DNA of 64,000 nucleotides from assembly GCF_000722875.1 (NCBI RefSeq), contig NZ_JFHR01000001.1, positions 62,001-126,000 on the forward strand. The letters are read 5' to 3'. This document shows positions 1-7,488 of the stretch, piece by piece. Every line of letters starts with the position of its first letter. The stretch's first letter is position 1. The position numbers were made by a program, and so were the translations under genes. Under the pieces are notes generated by a model. The model saw nothing but the letters and a program-made list of their open reading frames with translations, was not told where the DNA came from and made no database searches. The stretch is from Sphingobium chlorophenolicum. GTDB lineage: Bacteria > Pseudomonadota > Alphaproteobacteria > Sphingomonadales > Sphingomonadaceae.

Positions 1-171
1 TCCGACCTGCAACAGGTCCGGCATCGCGACTATGCCGACATGGCGGCCGCCATCATGAAGAAGGATGCGGGACCGGCGGAGGAGAGCGCGCGGCGCCACG
101 TCGACAATGTCCGCACCGCCATCGCCGATTGGCATGCCCGGCGGAGCAGCAGAGTCATGGGGAGGCGCTGA
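1..171 (+). CDS. C-terminal end of a GntR/FadR-type (FCD) transcriptional regulator, cut by window edge
   Basis: Frame 1 is open from the window edge to a TGA at 169-171, giving 56 residues. The pattern (His-Arg-Asp-Tyr, then an Ala-rich helix, then 'ARRHVDNVRTAI') matches the last helices of the FCD ligand-binding domain of FadR-subfamily GntR regulators, which normally read 'H..i..AI...D...A...m..Hl'. The N-terminal winged helix lies outside the window, so the assignment rests on this short tail only. The next gene starts 2 nt downstream, so the two are probably co-transcribed and the regulator may control the thioesterase. Codon use resembles the neighbours. Confidence 0.55.
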   Translation, partial: SDLQQVRHRDYADMAAAIMKKDAGPAEESARRHVDNVRTAIADWHARRSSRVMGRR

Positions 172-173
172 CC

Positions 174-620
174 GTGCCCAGACCGGAAAGCTGGCGGCTC
201 GACGCCACCAATTACCCCGTGCGCGGCGATTTCCAGACGCGTTTCCAGGATCTGGACGTCAACGGCCATATCAACAATGTCTCCTTCGCAGCGCTGTTCG
301 AGGGCGGCCGCGTCATGTTGAACCGGCAGGTGGACGCCTTGACGAACCGGCCGTCGAACGAGCGCACGATGGTCGCCGACCTTCACATATGTTATCTGGG
401 CGAGGGCAATTTCCCCGATCCTGTCGAGATCACGTCGGGTTTTGGCCGCCTTGGCGGCACAAGCTGGACGATCTGTCAGGCGATGTTCCAAAATGGCCGC
501 GCCATCGCGACCTGCGATACCGTCATCGTGTGCCGCACGGATGATCAGGCGAAGCCGCTGCGCCCCGAACTGATAGCCGAACTGACCGCAAGGATGGTGA
601 AGCAGTCGCGCAATGAATAA
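174..620 (+). CDS. Acyl-CoA thioesterase, hot-dog (4HBT) fold
   Basis: This 148-residue protein has the core hot-dog thioesterase signature near its N-terminus, 'RFQDLDVNGHINNVSF', with the catalytic-type Asp of the 4-hydroxybenzoyl-CoA thioesterase family followed by the long helix. It probably hydrolyses an acyl-CoA in the cytoplasm; the acyl group cannot be told. I chose the GTG at 174 because a GGAGG ribosome site sits 8 nt upstream (161-165) and it is 2 nt after the stop of the GntR gene. An in-frame ATG at 129 would overlap that gene by 43 nt and lacks such a site. Confidence 0.75.
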   Translation: MPRPESWRLDATNYPVRGDFQTRFQDLDVNGHINNVSFAALFEGGRVMLNRQVDALTNRPSNERTMVADLHICYLGEGNFPDPVEITSGFGRLGGTSWTICQAMFQNGRAIATCDTVIVCRTDDQAKPLRPELIAELTARMVKQSRNE

Positions 621-663
621 GGCCGCCGACAGGGGAAGCAAACGCCGTCCGGCATGGCAATTT

Positions 664-740
664 TGGCGCACCCAAGAGGATTCGAACCTCTGGCCTTTGC
701 CTTCGGAGGGCAACGCTCTATCCAGCTGAGCTATGGGTGC
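664..740 (-). tRNA. tRNA-Arg (anticodon CCG)
   Basis: The reverse complement folds as a 77-nt cloverleaf: acceptor GCACCCA/TGGGTGC, D arm GCTC/GAGC, anticodon stem TTGCC/GGCAA with loop CTCCGAA (anticodon CCG), T arm AGAGG-TTCGAAT-CCTCT, discriminator G and an encoded CCA. All stems pair. It reads Arg CGG codons. Confidence 0.97.
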
Positions 741-794
741 GTGTCGCTAGTGCGAAGGGCCGCTTAGCAAAGCCCAATCGCTCGCGCCAGCATC

Positions 795-811
795 AAAATC
801 GCCTCAGGCGA
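795..811 (-). terminator. Short hairpin with T-run after the DUF6491-like gene
   Basis: On the minus strand, TCGCCT-G-AGGCGA (811-799) forms a short stem followed by ATTTTG. It lies just past the stop of the secreted-protein gene at 815 and ahead of the tRNA, so it may be a weak intrinsic terminator. Confidence 0.4.
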
Positions 812-814
812 AAG

Positions 815-1198
815 TTATTTCGCCATTTTTTGCATCGGCTGGAATTTCCCCAGTCCGCAACTCGCGCCCGGTTGCAGCCCGCCGCCCTGATAGAGCACGG
901 TGATGATGTCCACCGAACAAAGCTGGGACAGGCTGGTCTTGTAAAGGAAGCGCTTTTCGAAACCCAGGCTGGGGCAGCTATTGGGCAGCGTGTTGCGATA
1001 GACTTTGTTGCCGTTCATGATGAAGTCGATGGTGCGGTCGTCGCGGACCTGGGTGGAACTGATCGACCTGATCTGGACGCAATCGACCGGCTTGCCGACG
1101 GGCACCAGATTGTCGGGCGCGGTCTTGGCGCTGGCGAGGGTGGCGGTGCAGGCCAGCGCCATGGCCAGAGCCAGCCGGGGAATGGGGCGTGCGGACAT
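815..1198 (-). CDS. Small secreted protein, DUF6491-like, function unknown
   Basis: The 127-residue protein begins with a clear Sec signal peptide (basic n-region, 'LALAMALACTATLASA') and is therefore periplasmic or surface-exposed. The mature part has four or more cysteines (VDCVQIRSI, NSCPSLGF, SQLCSVDII, ASCGLGKF), which could form two disulfides. The layout, with an early 'C-x-x-I' strand followed by a 'R-x-I-D-F' strand, recalls the DUF6491 family of small sphingomonad lipoprotein or periplasmic proteins. I chose the ATG at 1198, not the ORF limit at 1246, because AAGGAGAG lies just upstream and the signal peptide then begins correctly. No function is known to me. Confidence 0.6.
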   Translation of the reverse strand: MSARPIPRLALAMALACTATLASAKTAPDNLVPVGKPVDCVQIRSISSTQVRDDRTIDFIMNGNKVYRNTLPNSCPSLGFEKRFLYKTSLSQLCSVDIITVLYQGGGLQPGASCGLGKFQPMQKMAK

Positions 1199-1293
1199 GA
1201 TGTCTCTCCTTGTGACTAAGGGAATGACGGCGCGCCAACGCCTCATCCGTTAATCCGCTCCCTTTACCATCCTTCGGCTGAACGGCGCGATAA

Positions 1294-1944
1294 TCAGTTC
1301 GCGGTTCCGGGCGCCGGCGTCTTGGGCTTGAAGCGGCAGAGGTCGACCACGATGCAGCGCCAGCATTCGGGCTTGCGCGCCTTGCAGACATAGCGACCGT
1401 GCAGGATCAGCCAATGATGCGCATCGCGGCGAAAGGGACCGGGGACGCGCTTTTCCAGCTTTAGTTCGACCGCCAGCGGAGTCTTTCCGGGCGCCAGGCC
1501 GGTGCGGTTGCCGACGCGGAAGATATGAGTGTCGACCGCGAACGTCTCCTGCCCGAAGGCGGTGTTCATGACGACATTGGCCGTCTTGCGCCCGACGCCG
1601 GGCAGGGTGGTCAATATGTCGCGATCCTGCGGCACTTCTCCGCCGAAATCGCGGACCAATATTTCCGACAGGGCGATGACGTTCTTCGCCTTGGCGTTGA
1701 ACAGGCCGATCGTCTTGATGTGGGTCTTCAGGCCCTCTTCCCCCAGATCGACCATCTGCTGGGGCGTGAGCACCTCCCGGAACAGGGCGCGGGTCGCCTT
1801 GTTGACGCCAACGTCCGTGGCCTGCGCCGACAGGACCACCGCCACCAGAAGCTGATAGTCATTGTCATATTCCAGCTCCGTGCGAGGGGCTGGATTGGCC
1901 TCTGCAAGGCGGCTGAAAAAGTCGAATATCTGACCTTTGTTCAC
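1294..1944 (-). CDS. nth: Endonuclease III (DNA glycosylase/AP lyase)
   Basis: A 216-residue base-excision repair enzyme that removes oxidised pyrimidines and cleaves the resulting abasic site. The helix-hairpin-helix 'LPGVGRKTANVV' carries the catalytic Lys120, the catalytic Asp138 lies in 'VDTHIFRV', and the C-terminal [4Fe-4S] cluster ligands are Cys187, 194, 197 and 203 with C-x6-C-x2-C-x5-C spacing; all match the E. coli enzyme. I chose the GTG at 1944, because it is 2 nt after the dapB stop and gives the family length; upstream residues in the open frame are dapB overlap. It is the second gene of a dapB-nth operon. Confidence 0.95.
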   Translation of the reverse strand: MNKGQIFDFFSRLAEANPAPRTELEYDNDYQLLVAVVLSAQATDVGVNKATRALFREVLTPQQMVDLGEEGLKTHIKTIGLFNAKAKNVIALSEILVRDFGGEVPQDRDILTTLPGVGRKTANVVMNTAFGQETFAVDTHIFRVGNRTGLAPGKTPLAVELKLEKRVPGPFRRDAHHWLILHGRYVCKARKPECWRCIVVDLCRFKPKTPAPGTAN

Positions 1945-1946
1945 GA

Positions 1947-2720
1947 TCAGAGGCCCAGGACGCCCTTCATGTCGTATCGGCCTATGGGCTGGCCGATCAG
2001 CCACTGCGCGCCCTTCACAGCGCCGCGGGCGAAGATGATGCGGCTTTCGGCGCGATGGCCGATCTCGATCCGTTCGCCCTCGGCGGCGAAGATGACTTGA
2101 TGGTCCCCCGCCACGGAACCGCCGCGCAGGGCCGCGAAACCGATCGCACCCCTGGCGCGCGCGCCGGTGATGCCGTCGCGGCCGCGTTCGCTATGGTCGG
2201 CCAGGGCGATGCCGCGTCCCTGCGCGGCGGCTTCGCCCAGCAGCAGCGCGGTGCCGGACGGGGCGTCGACCTTGTGGCGATGGTGCATTTCGACGATCTC
2301 TATGTCCCAATCGTCGCCTAGCCGCGACGCAGCCTGTTCCACCAAAGCCGCCAGCAGATTGACGCCGAGGGACGTGTTGCCGGTCTGGAGCAGCGGTATG
2401 CGCTTCGCGGCTTCGTCGATCAGCGTGTGATGCGCCGGTTCCAGCCCGGTGGTGCCGATAAGGACCGGCTTCTTCGCGGCGATGCAGGCGTCCAGATGGG
2501 CCGACAGCGCGCCGGGCACGGAAAAGTCGATCAGCACGTCGCTCCGCTGCGCCAGCGCGTGGGGATCGGTGGTAATGGAAATGCCGGGGGCTATTTCGCC
2601 TTCGCCGTTGCGGTCGGTGCCTCCGGCGATTTTCAGGCCCGCTTCCTGGACGATCTGCGCGATGGCGCGTCCCATGCGGCCGGCCGCTCCGAAAATCCCG
2701 ATGCTGGTCATCACTGTCAT
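1947..2720 (-). CDS. dapB: 4-Hydroxy-tetrahydrodipicolinate reductase
   Basis: The 257-residue protein reduces 4-hydroxy-tetrahydrodipicolinate with NAD(P)H in the diaminopimelate/lysine pathway, feeding both lysine and peptidoglycan synthesis in the cytoplasm. It has the N-terminal Rossmann motif 'GAAGRMGRAI' (residues 11-20) and the family signature 'HHRHKVDAPSGTAL' that holds the proton-donor His and substrate-binding Lys. 'MTS' three codons in is an alternative start. It leads the operon with nth. Confidence 0.95.
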   Translation of the reverse strand: MTVMTSIGIFGAAGRMGRAIAQIVQEAGLKIAGGTDRNGEGEIAPGISITTDPHALAQRSDVLIDFSVPGALSAHLDACIAAKKPVLIGTTGLEPAHHTLIDEAAKRIPLLQTGNTSLGVNLLAALVEQAASRLGDDWDIEIVEMHHRHKVDAPSGTALLLGEAAAQGRGIALADHSERGRDGITGARARGAIGFAALRGGSVAGDHQVIFAAEGERIEIGHRAESRIIFARGAVKGAQWLIGQPIGRYDMKGVLGL

Positions 2721-2819
2721 TCCCTAAAAAGTCGCGTGGCGGATGCCAGAATGGGCGGCTCTTGTCATCCTTTTGCTATCGGTCCTTGCATTGGGAAATA
2801 GGAGGCATAGGGGACATAT

Positions 2820-3518
2820 ATGGACGACATTCGCAATATCGTGATCCTGACCGGGGCCGGGATTTCCGCCGAAAGCGGCCTGGCGACCTTTCGCGGACCA
2901 GACGGGTTGTGGGAAGGGCATCGGGTGGAGGATGTGTGCACGCCCGAAGCGTTGGCGCGCGATGCGGCACTGGTGCACCGCTTCTATGACGAGCGGCGTG
3001 CGAAACTGTCGGAGGTCCGGCCGAACGCCGCGCATGAAGCGCTGGCGGCGCTGGACGCGCAATGGCCGGGGGAATTGCTGATCGTCACGCAGAATGTGGA
3101 CGATCTGCATGAGCGGGCAGGGGCGAAGCGGCTGATCCATATGCATGGGGAGTTGCGCTCGGCGTTGTGCGCGGGATGCGGGAAGGCGAGGCGCTGGACG
3201 GATGTCTTGCCGCCCGGATCGGTCTGCGATGGCTGCGGAAAGGCGCTTTTGCGGCCTGACATCGTGTTCTTCGGAGAGATGCCGTACGAAATGGACGTGA
3301 TCGACGAGGCGCTGCGGCGGGCCGATCTGTTCGTTTCGGTGGGGACGTCCGGGGCGGTCTATCCGGCGGCGGGCTTCGTGCAGACGGCACGCCATGTGGG
3401 TGCGCGGACGCTGGAACTGAATCTCGATCCCTCGGTGGGGAGCCTTTATTTCGAGGAAAGCCGAATGGGACCGGCCAGCATGCTGGTGCCGGAACTGGTG
3501 TCGGAATTGCTTGGATGA
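2820..3518 (+). CDS. cobB: NAD-dependent protein deacylase (sirtuin, CobB/Sirt5 type)
   Basis: A 232-residue sirtuin that removes acyl groups from protein lysines using NAD+. Visible motifs are GAGIS (12-16), TQNVD (90-94), catalytic His109 in 'HMHGEL', and four zinc cysteines at 117, 120, 136 and 139. Tyr56 and Arg59 in 'FYDERR' form the Y-x-x-R pair that marks class III sirtuins acting on succinyl and malonyl lysine; E. coli CobB has the same pair. A good ribosome site (TAGGAGG) precedes the ATG. It converges with the FecR gene 22 nt downstream. Confidence 0.94.
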   Translation: MDDIRNIVILTGAGISAESGLATFRGPDGLWEGHRVEDVCTPEALARDAALVHRFYDERRAKLSEVRPNAAHEALAALDAQWPGELLIVTQNVDDLHERAGAKRLIHMHGELRSALCAGCGKARRWTDVLPPGSVCDGCGKALLRPDIVFFGEMPYEMDVIDEALRRADLFVSVGTSGAVYPAAGFVQTARHVGARTLELNLDPSVGSLYFEESRMGPASMLVPELVSELLG

Positions 3519-3540
3519 AATCCGGAGCGGAAAGTGGGAA

Positions 3541-4587
3541 TTATACGCCTGTCGCGTTTTCCGCCGGTTCCGGCTCGTCCTGATAGAGCAGCATGACCGA
3601 CCCATCCTGCCCGGCGACCACCCGGATCGGCAGGCTGAGTTGCAGGGCGGAGAGGAATTCCTTGCTGTCCGTGATGCGGAACCGGCCGCCGATGCGGAGC
3701 GATGAAACCCGCGTATCCCCAATCAGGATGGGCGCAGCGCGATAGCGGTTGAACTCGCTGGCGGCCTGTTCGATGGTTTCGCCGTCCAGTTCCACCATCT
3801 GCTCGCGCCATGCGGTGCGCTGGCCGATCAGGCGCGAGTCGAGATGGGTGAGCGAAACGCTGCGCGGCTGGATGACGGCGCCGCTGCCCGCGCTGATCTG
3901 CTGGGTCAGCTTGTTGCCGGAATGGACGGTGACGGTGCCCTGCGTGACCGTCAGTTCGACCAGCGAAGGACGCAGGCGCACGTTGAACGCGGTGCCGACC
4001 GCCCTGATCACGGCGGACCGGGCCTCCACGTCGAAGGGGCGGGAACGGTCATGCGCGACGTCGAACGAAGCTTCGCCTTTCAGGACGCGGACCTTGCGGC
4101 CGTGATCGGTGAAACGGACTTCCGCGGCGCTGTCGCTGTTGAGGTGCAGGGTGGAACCGTCGTCCAGCGCGATATCGCTGATCTGGCCGATGCCGGTTTC
4201 ATAATGGTCGACGCCGCTGAAGGTGCGGACGGTGACGATGGCGGCGACGATGAACAGCATCACCGCGACGGCGGCGGCGATCATGATGTTGCGCGACAGG
4301 CGGCGCTGCTGCTCCTCGCTGACGATGGCTTCCAGCGGGGGCAGGTTGACTTCGGCGGCGGCGCTCTTGAGCCGCTCCGCCGCTTCCCATGCGGCTTCGG
4401 CGCGGGCGAACGCTACGGCATGGCGCGGGTCCGATTCGACCCAGCGGCAAATCTCGGCTTCGTCCTGCGCGCTGGGATCGCTATTAAGCCTTGCCAGCAG
4501 GCGCGCGGCTTCCGCCGCGATCTTGTCCCTGCTTTCGTAGCCCGAATCTGGTCCCGACACCTGCACGTTCGAAATCCGTTTCCTCAC
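3541..4587 (-). CDS. FecR-family anti-sigma/transmembrane signal protein
   Basis: The 348-residue protein has the three-part FecR layout: an N-terminal cytoplasmic DUF4880-type region (about 25-70, 'DPRHAVAFARAEAAWE'), one transmembrane helix (101-120), and a periplasmic FecR domain followed by a C-terminal STN-like DUF4974 region (about 265-330). Such proteins bind a FecI-type sigma factor inside and a TonB-receptor signalling domain outside. I chose the GTG at 4587, which has GGGCGGA just upstream; it overlaps the sigma gene by 104 nt. No receptor with an N-terminal STN domain lies next to it, so its outer partner is elsewhere or absent. Confidence 0.9.
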   Translation of the reverse strand: MRKRISNVQVSGPDSGYESRDKIAAEAARLLARLNSDPSAQDEAEICRWVESDPRHAVAFARAEAAWEAAERLKSAAAEVNLPPLEAIVSEEQQRRLSRNIMIAAAVAVMLFIVAAIVTVRTFSGVDHYETGIGQISDIALDDGSTLHLNSDSAAEVRFTDHGRKVRVLKGEASFDVAHDRSRPFDVEARSAVIRAVGTAFNVRLRPSLVELTVTQGTVTVHSGNKLTQQISAGSGAVIQPRSVSLTHLDSRLIGQRTAWREQMVELDGETIEQAASEFNRYRAAPILIGDTRVSSLRIGGRFRITDSKEFLSALQLSLPIRVVAGQDGSVMLLYQDEPEPAENATGV

Positions 4588-5089
4588 GTTCCGCCCAGGC
4601 CCGCATAACTATTGCGATCGCTTTGGCCAGATGTTTTTCAACTGTAGAAACGGACAGGGACATTTCCTCCGCTATTTCCAGCATCGATTTTTCATGGATG
4701 CGGCGGAGAATGAAGACCCGTCGGCATTGTGTCGGAAGCGAATCGACGATCGTTTCCACCTGTCGCAATGCTTCGCGGGCGTGAAGCTGGGCCTCCACGT
4801 TATTTTCGCCCTGCAGCAGTTCCAGGTCGGCGATGGTTTCGAAACTGACCACCTTGTTCCGGCGGGCGGTGTCGATCACCAAGTTGCGGGCTATGGTAAA
4901 GAGATAGGCCCGGCCCGTAGTGACATTTTCCCAATTTTCAGTGGCATAGGCGCGGGTAAGAACCTCCGCGACCATGTCTTCCAATTCCTGATTGGCAGGA
5001 AGGATCCGCCTCAGCCGCCCGCGTAGAGCAGCTTCCTGTGGTAGGATCACTGTCTTGAACCATTGCAGTTTAGCGCGAACCGTGTGCAC
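4484..5089 (-). CDS. FecI-type ECF sigma factor
   Basis: A 201-residue extracytoplasmic-function sigma factor. Region 2 is visible in 'LEDMVAEVLTRAYA...GRAYLFTIARNLVID' (about 35-75) and region 4 as a helix-turn-helix in 'LEIAEEMSLSVSTVEKHLAKA' split around residues 140-165. It should direct core polymerase to promoters of an iron or other nutrient uptake regulon. The start is a GTG with AAGGGGG 6 nt upstream. The last about 33 codons, past region 4, overlap fecR in another frame and read as low-complexity sequence, so the C-terminal tail is an unusual extension. Confidence 0.9.
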   Translation of the reverse strand: MHTVRAKLQWFKTVILPQEAALRGRLRRILPANQELEDMVAEVLTRAYATENWENVTTGRAYLFTIARNLVIDTARRNKVVSFETIADLELLQGENNVEAQLHAREALRQVETIVDSLPTQCRRVFILRRIHEKSMLEIAEEMSLSVSTVEKHLAKAIAIVMRAWAEREETDFERAGVGTRFGLRKQGQDRGGSRAPAGKA

Positions 5090-5240
5090 GTTGACCCCCT
5101 TGATGTCAGCCGCGCCTCTCCCGTTGTCTTAATCTGTTTGTCATAATTCAATCATGGATGCAGGGGCCTGTCCAGCGATTGCGCGGGCATTATTTTTCCT
5201 TTCTGTGGAAAACCGACTCGCTGTGGCAGAAATGCGTCGA

Positions 5241-5432
5241 TCAGCCGGGCGGAATTTCCGGCGGGGCGCGATCCGGCTGGTCGAAATCCGGCCCCTGCGG
5301 CACGATTTCCGGCGGCTGCCCGGCAGGCGTCTCGTCCGGCGCATCGGGAGGGGGCGTTTCCGGCGGCGATTGTGGTTCGATGATGTCGGGCGGCGGGACG
5401 CCGTCAGGGGCGGGATCGGGCTGCGTGGCCAT
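5241..5432 (-). CDS. Short proline-rich acidic protein, unknown function
   Basis: This 63-residue protein is built almost entirely of repeats of the type PP-[DE]-x-P ('PPPDIIEPQSPPETPPPD') and should be extended and acidic, with no signal peptide or membrane segment. I have a sense that short proteins of this type recur in sphingomonads, but no function is known to me. The ATG at 5432 is preceded by AAGGAG at 9 nt; ATGs at 5438 and 5450 are poorer. Biased composition lowers certainty, but the strong ribosome site and separate position between the sigma gene and the tRNA-Leu support a real gene. Confidence 0.6.
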   Translation of the reverse strand: MATQPDPAPDGVPPPDIIEPQSPPETPPPDAPDETPAGQPPEIVPQGPDFDQPDRAPPEIPPG

Positions 5433-5489
5433 GACCATTTTCTCCTTCATGAAGGATACGTTTGGCCGCCGCGGGGGTTCCTGATCGAC

Positions 5490-5509
5490 TTATCCACCAG
5501 TTATCCACA
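5490..5509 (+). promoter_or_regulatory. Two tandem DnaA boxes
   Basis: TTATCCACC (5490-5498) and TTATCCACA (5501-5509) match the DnaA-box consensus TTATNCACA at 8 and 9 of 9 positions. They are in the same orientation and 11 bp apart, one helical turn. They lie directly upstream of a promoter-like pair for tRNA-Leu and tig. Two boxes without an AT-rich unwinding element do not make an origin; a DnaA-controlled promoter or titration site is more likely. Confidence 0.6.
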
Positions 5510-5512
5510 GGC

Positions 5513-5541
5513 TTGACCTCTTGCCCTTGCTTCGCGAGACT
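5513..5541 (+). promoter_or_regulatory. Possible sigma-70-type promoter for tRNA-Leu
   Basis: TTGACC (5513-5518) is followed after 17 bp by GAGACT (5536-5541), and the tRNA starts 34 bp later. The -35 match is good and the -10 match weak, as is common in alphaproteobacterial stable-RNA promoters. Confidence 0.4.
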
Positions 5542-5574
5542 CTTTTCTCTATGCCGCGCCGACCGGCGACCGAT

Positions 5575-5659
5575 GCGGGCGTGGCGAAATTGGTAGACGC
5601 GCCAGATTTAGGTTCTGGTATCGCAAGATGTGGGGGTTCGAGTCCCTTCGCCCGCACCA
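5575..5659 (+). tRNA. tRNA-Leu (anticodon UAG)
   Basis: An 85-nt cloverleaf with acceptor GCGGGCG/CGCCCGC, discriminator A and encoded CCA. The anticodon stem CCAGA/TCTGG encloses the loop TTTAGGT, giving anticodon TAG (Leu CUA). The long variable arm (ATCGCAAGATG region) is the class II arm expected of tRNA-Leu. Confidence 0.97.
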
Positions 5660-5729
5660 GTGCGCCAGACCGTGGAGCAGCGCCAGGCGCCAACGAAATT
5701 CAGCTTTTAGAAAGCGTTTGAGAGAAGAG

Positions 5730-7331
5730 ATGCAGACTGTCGAGACGTTGAACGAGGGCCTGAAGCGCGCCTACACCGTGACCATCACGTCGAAGGACAT
5801 CGACGCCCGCGTGGAAAAGGAAGTCGCCGCCATCGCGCCGCAGATGCGCATGCCTGGCTTCCGCCCCGGCAAGGTGCCGGCCAACCTCGTCAAGAAGATG
5901 CACGGCGAATCGCTGCAGCGCGACGCGCTCAACAATTCGATCCAGGACAGCATCCAGAAGCTGATCGCCGACCAGAAGCTGCGTCCCGCGATGCAGCCCT
6001 CCGTCGAGTTGGACGAGAATTTCGAGTTCGGCAAGGATGCGGAAATCAAGGTCGCGCTGGAAGTGCTGCCGGAGATCGCCGCGCCGAGCGTCGAGGGTCT
6101 GAAGCTGGAGCGCCTGACCGTCGAAGTCGCCGATGCGCAGGTCGATGAAGCCGCCGGCCGCATCGCGACGCAGCAGGGCGCGCTGGAAGAACATGCCGCC
6201 AGCCACAAGGCGAAGGACGGCGACACGCTGACCATCGATTTCGTCGGCAAGATCGGTGACGAGGCCTTTGAGGGCGGTTCGGCCGAAGACGTGAAACTGA
6301 AGATCGGTTCGGGCCAGTTCATCCCTGGCTTCGAAGAGCAGCTCACCGGCGTCAAGAAGGGCGATGAGAAGACCATCACCGTCACCTTCCCGGAAGATTA
6401 TGGCGCGGCGCACCTCGCCGGCAAGGAAGCGACCTTTGACATCACCGTCAAGTCGATCCTGAACGCCGACAAGCCCAAGCTGGACGACGATTTCGCCAAG
6501 TCGCTGGGCCTGGAAGGGCTGGACCAGCTCAAGGAATTGCTGAAGGGCCAGATCGAGCAGGAACATAACGGCCTGACCCGCACCTATATGAAGCGCAAGC
6601 TGCTGGACCAGTTGGCCGCCGCGCATGATTTCGACGTGCCGCCGAGCATGGTGGAGGCCGAATTCAACCAGATCTGGGCGCAGCTTCAGCATGAAGCGAC
6701 CCATGAGGAAGATCCGGAAGCCGCCCTGGCCGAGATGGAAGCGGAGAAGGAAGATTATCGCGGCATCGCGGTCCGTCGCGTCCGCCTGGGCCTGCTGCTC
6801 TCCGAAATCGGCCAGGCCAATGGCGTGGTCGTGTCGGATCAGGAAATGAACCGCCTGATCATGCAGGCCGCCCAGCAGTACAGCCCGCAGGACCGCGAGC
6901 GTTTCGTGCAATATGTGCGTCAGGATCCGATGGCCGCCGCGCAGCTTCGCGCCCCGCTCTATGAGGACAAGGTCGTCGACTTCCTGTTCGAAAAGGCGGA
7001 GATCACTGACCGCGCCGTCAGCCGCGAGGAACTGGAAGCCGCCATCGAGGCCGAAGACGGCGATCTGAAGCCGCATGTCCATGGTCCGGATTGCGGCCAT
7101 GACCACCATGATCACGATCATGGAGAGAAAAAGGCGAAGAAGGCGGCTCCGAAGAAGAAGGCCGATGCTGAGGAAGCCGCTCCGGCTGCCGAGGAAGCTC
7201 CGGCCAAGAAGGCGCCCGCCAAGAAGGCAGCGGCCAAGAAGGACGAAGCCGTGGCTGAGGAAGCCGCAGCCGAGGACAAGCCCAAGGCGAAGAAGGCCCC
7301 GGCGAAGAAGGCTGCCGCCAAGGCTGAATAA
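5730..7331 (+). CDS. tig: Trigger factor (ribosome-bound chaperone, FKBP-type prolyl isomerase) with long His- and Lys/Ala-rich tail
   Basis: The 533-residue protein binds nascent chains at the ribosome exit. The N-terminal ribosome-binding signature 'GFRPGKVPANLVKKM' is near residue 43, the FKBP domain spans about 163-242, and the helical C-terminal chaperone arms follow to about 445. The usual length is about 430. Here an added tail holds a His-rich patch (about 449-467, 'HVHGPDCGHDHHDHDHG') and then about 65 residues of Lys/Ala/Glu/Pro repeats ('KKAPAKKAAAKK'-like) resembling histone-H1-type tails. The start at 5730 fits the family N-terminus 'MQTVETL'; the open frame upstream crosses the tRNA. 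It lies ahead of clpP and clpX, a conserved tig-clpP-clpX order here interrupted by one glycosyltransferase. Confidence 0.96.
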   Translation: MQTVETLNEGLKRAYTVTITSKDIDARVEKEVAAIAPQMRMPGFRPGKVPANLVKKMHGESLQRDALNNSIQDSIQKLIADQKLRPAMQPSVELDENFEFGKDAEIKVALEVLPEIAAPSVEGLKLERLTVEVADAQVDEAAGRIATQQGALEEHAASHKAKDGDTLTIDFVGKIGDEAFEGGSAEDVKLKIGSGQFIPGFEEQLTGVKKGDEKTITVTFPEDYGAAHLAGKEATFDITVKSILNADKPKLDDDFAKSLGLEGLDQLKELLKGQIEQEHNGLTRTYMKRKLLDQLAAAHDFDVPPSMVEAEFNQIWAQLQHEATHEEDPEAALAEMEAEKEDYRGIAVRRVRLGLLLSEIGQANGVVVSDQEMNRLIMQAAQQYSPQDRERFVQYVRQDPMAAAQLRAPLYEDKVVDFLFEKAEITDRAVSREELEAAIEAEDGDLKPHVHGPDCGHDHHDHDHGEKKAKKAAPKKKADAEEAAPAAEEAPAKKAPAKKAAAKKDEAVAEEAAAEDKPKAKKAPAKKAAAKAE

Positions 7332-7353
7332 GGCCTTTTCAGTCTGAATGGAC

Positions 7354-7389
7354 AAGCGCCCGGCTTCATCAGGAAGCGCGGGCGCTTTT
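7354..7389 (+). terminator. Intrinsic terminator after tig
   Basis: AAGCGCCCG (7354-7362) pairs with CGGGCGCTT (7379-7387) across a 16-nt loop, followed by TTTTC. It lies 22 nt after the tig stop. Confidence 0.8.
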
Positions 7390-7488
7390 CATTTCGGGCG
7401 GGGCATGGCAGACGAAATGTTAATGACGTTCCGTCATCCCCACGTCGCGTTATTGGGCAATGGACGGGGCAATAAGGTTTATGCGTCG

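Noticed and set aside
3541-5089. FecI/FecR as regulators of one of the two TonB receptors of this window
   Set aside because: Neither receptor has the STN signalling domain needed to contact FecR.
5490-5509. Chromosome origin (oriC)
   Set aside because: Only two DnaA boxes, no AT-rich unwinding region and none of the usual origin neighbours (hemE, dnaA, parAB).
5700-7355. 551-codon open frame antisense to tig
   Set aside because: Hydrophobic Leu/Gly-rich run at its start is only the reverse of the Lys/Ala tail; no domain seen.
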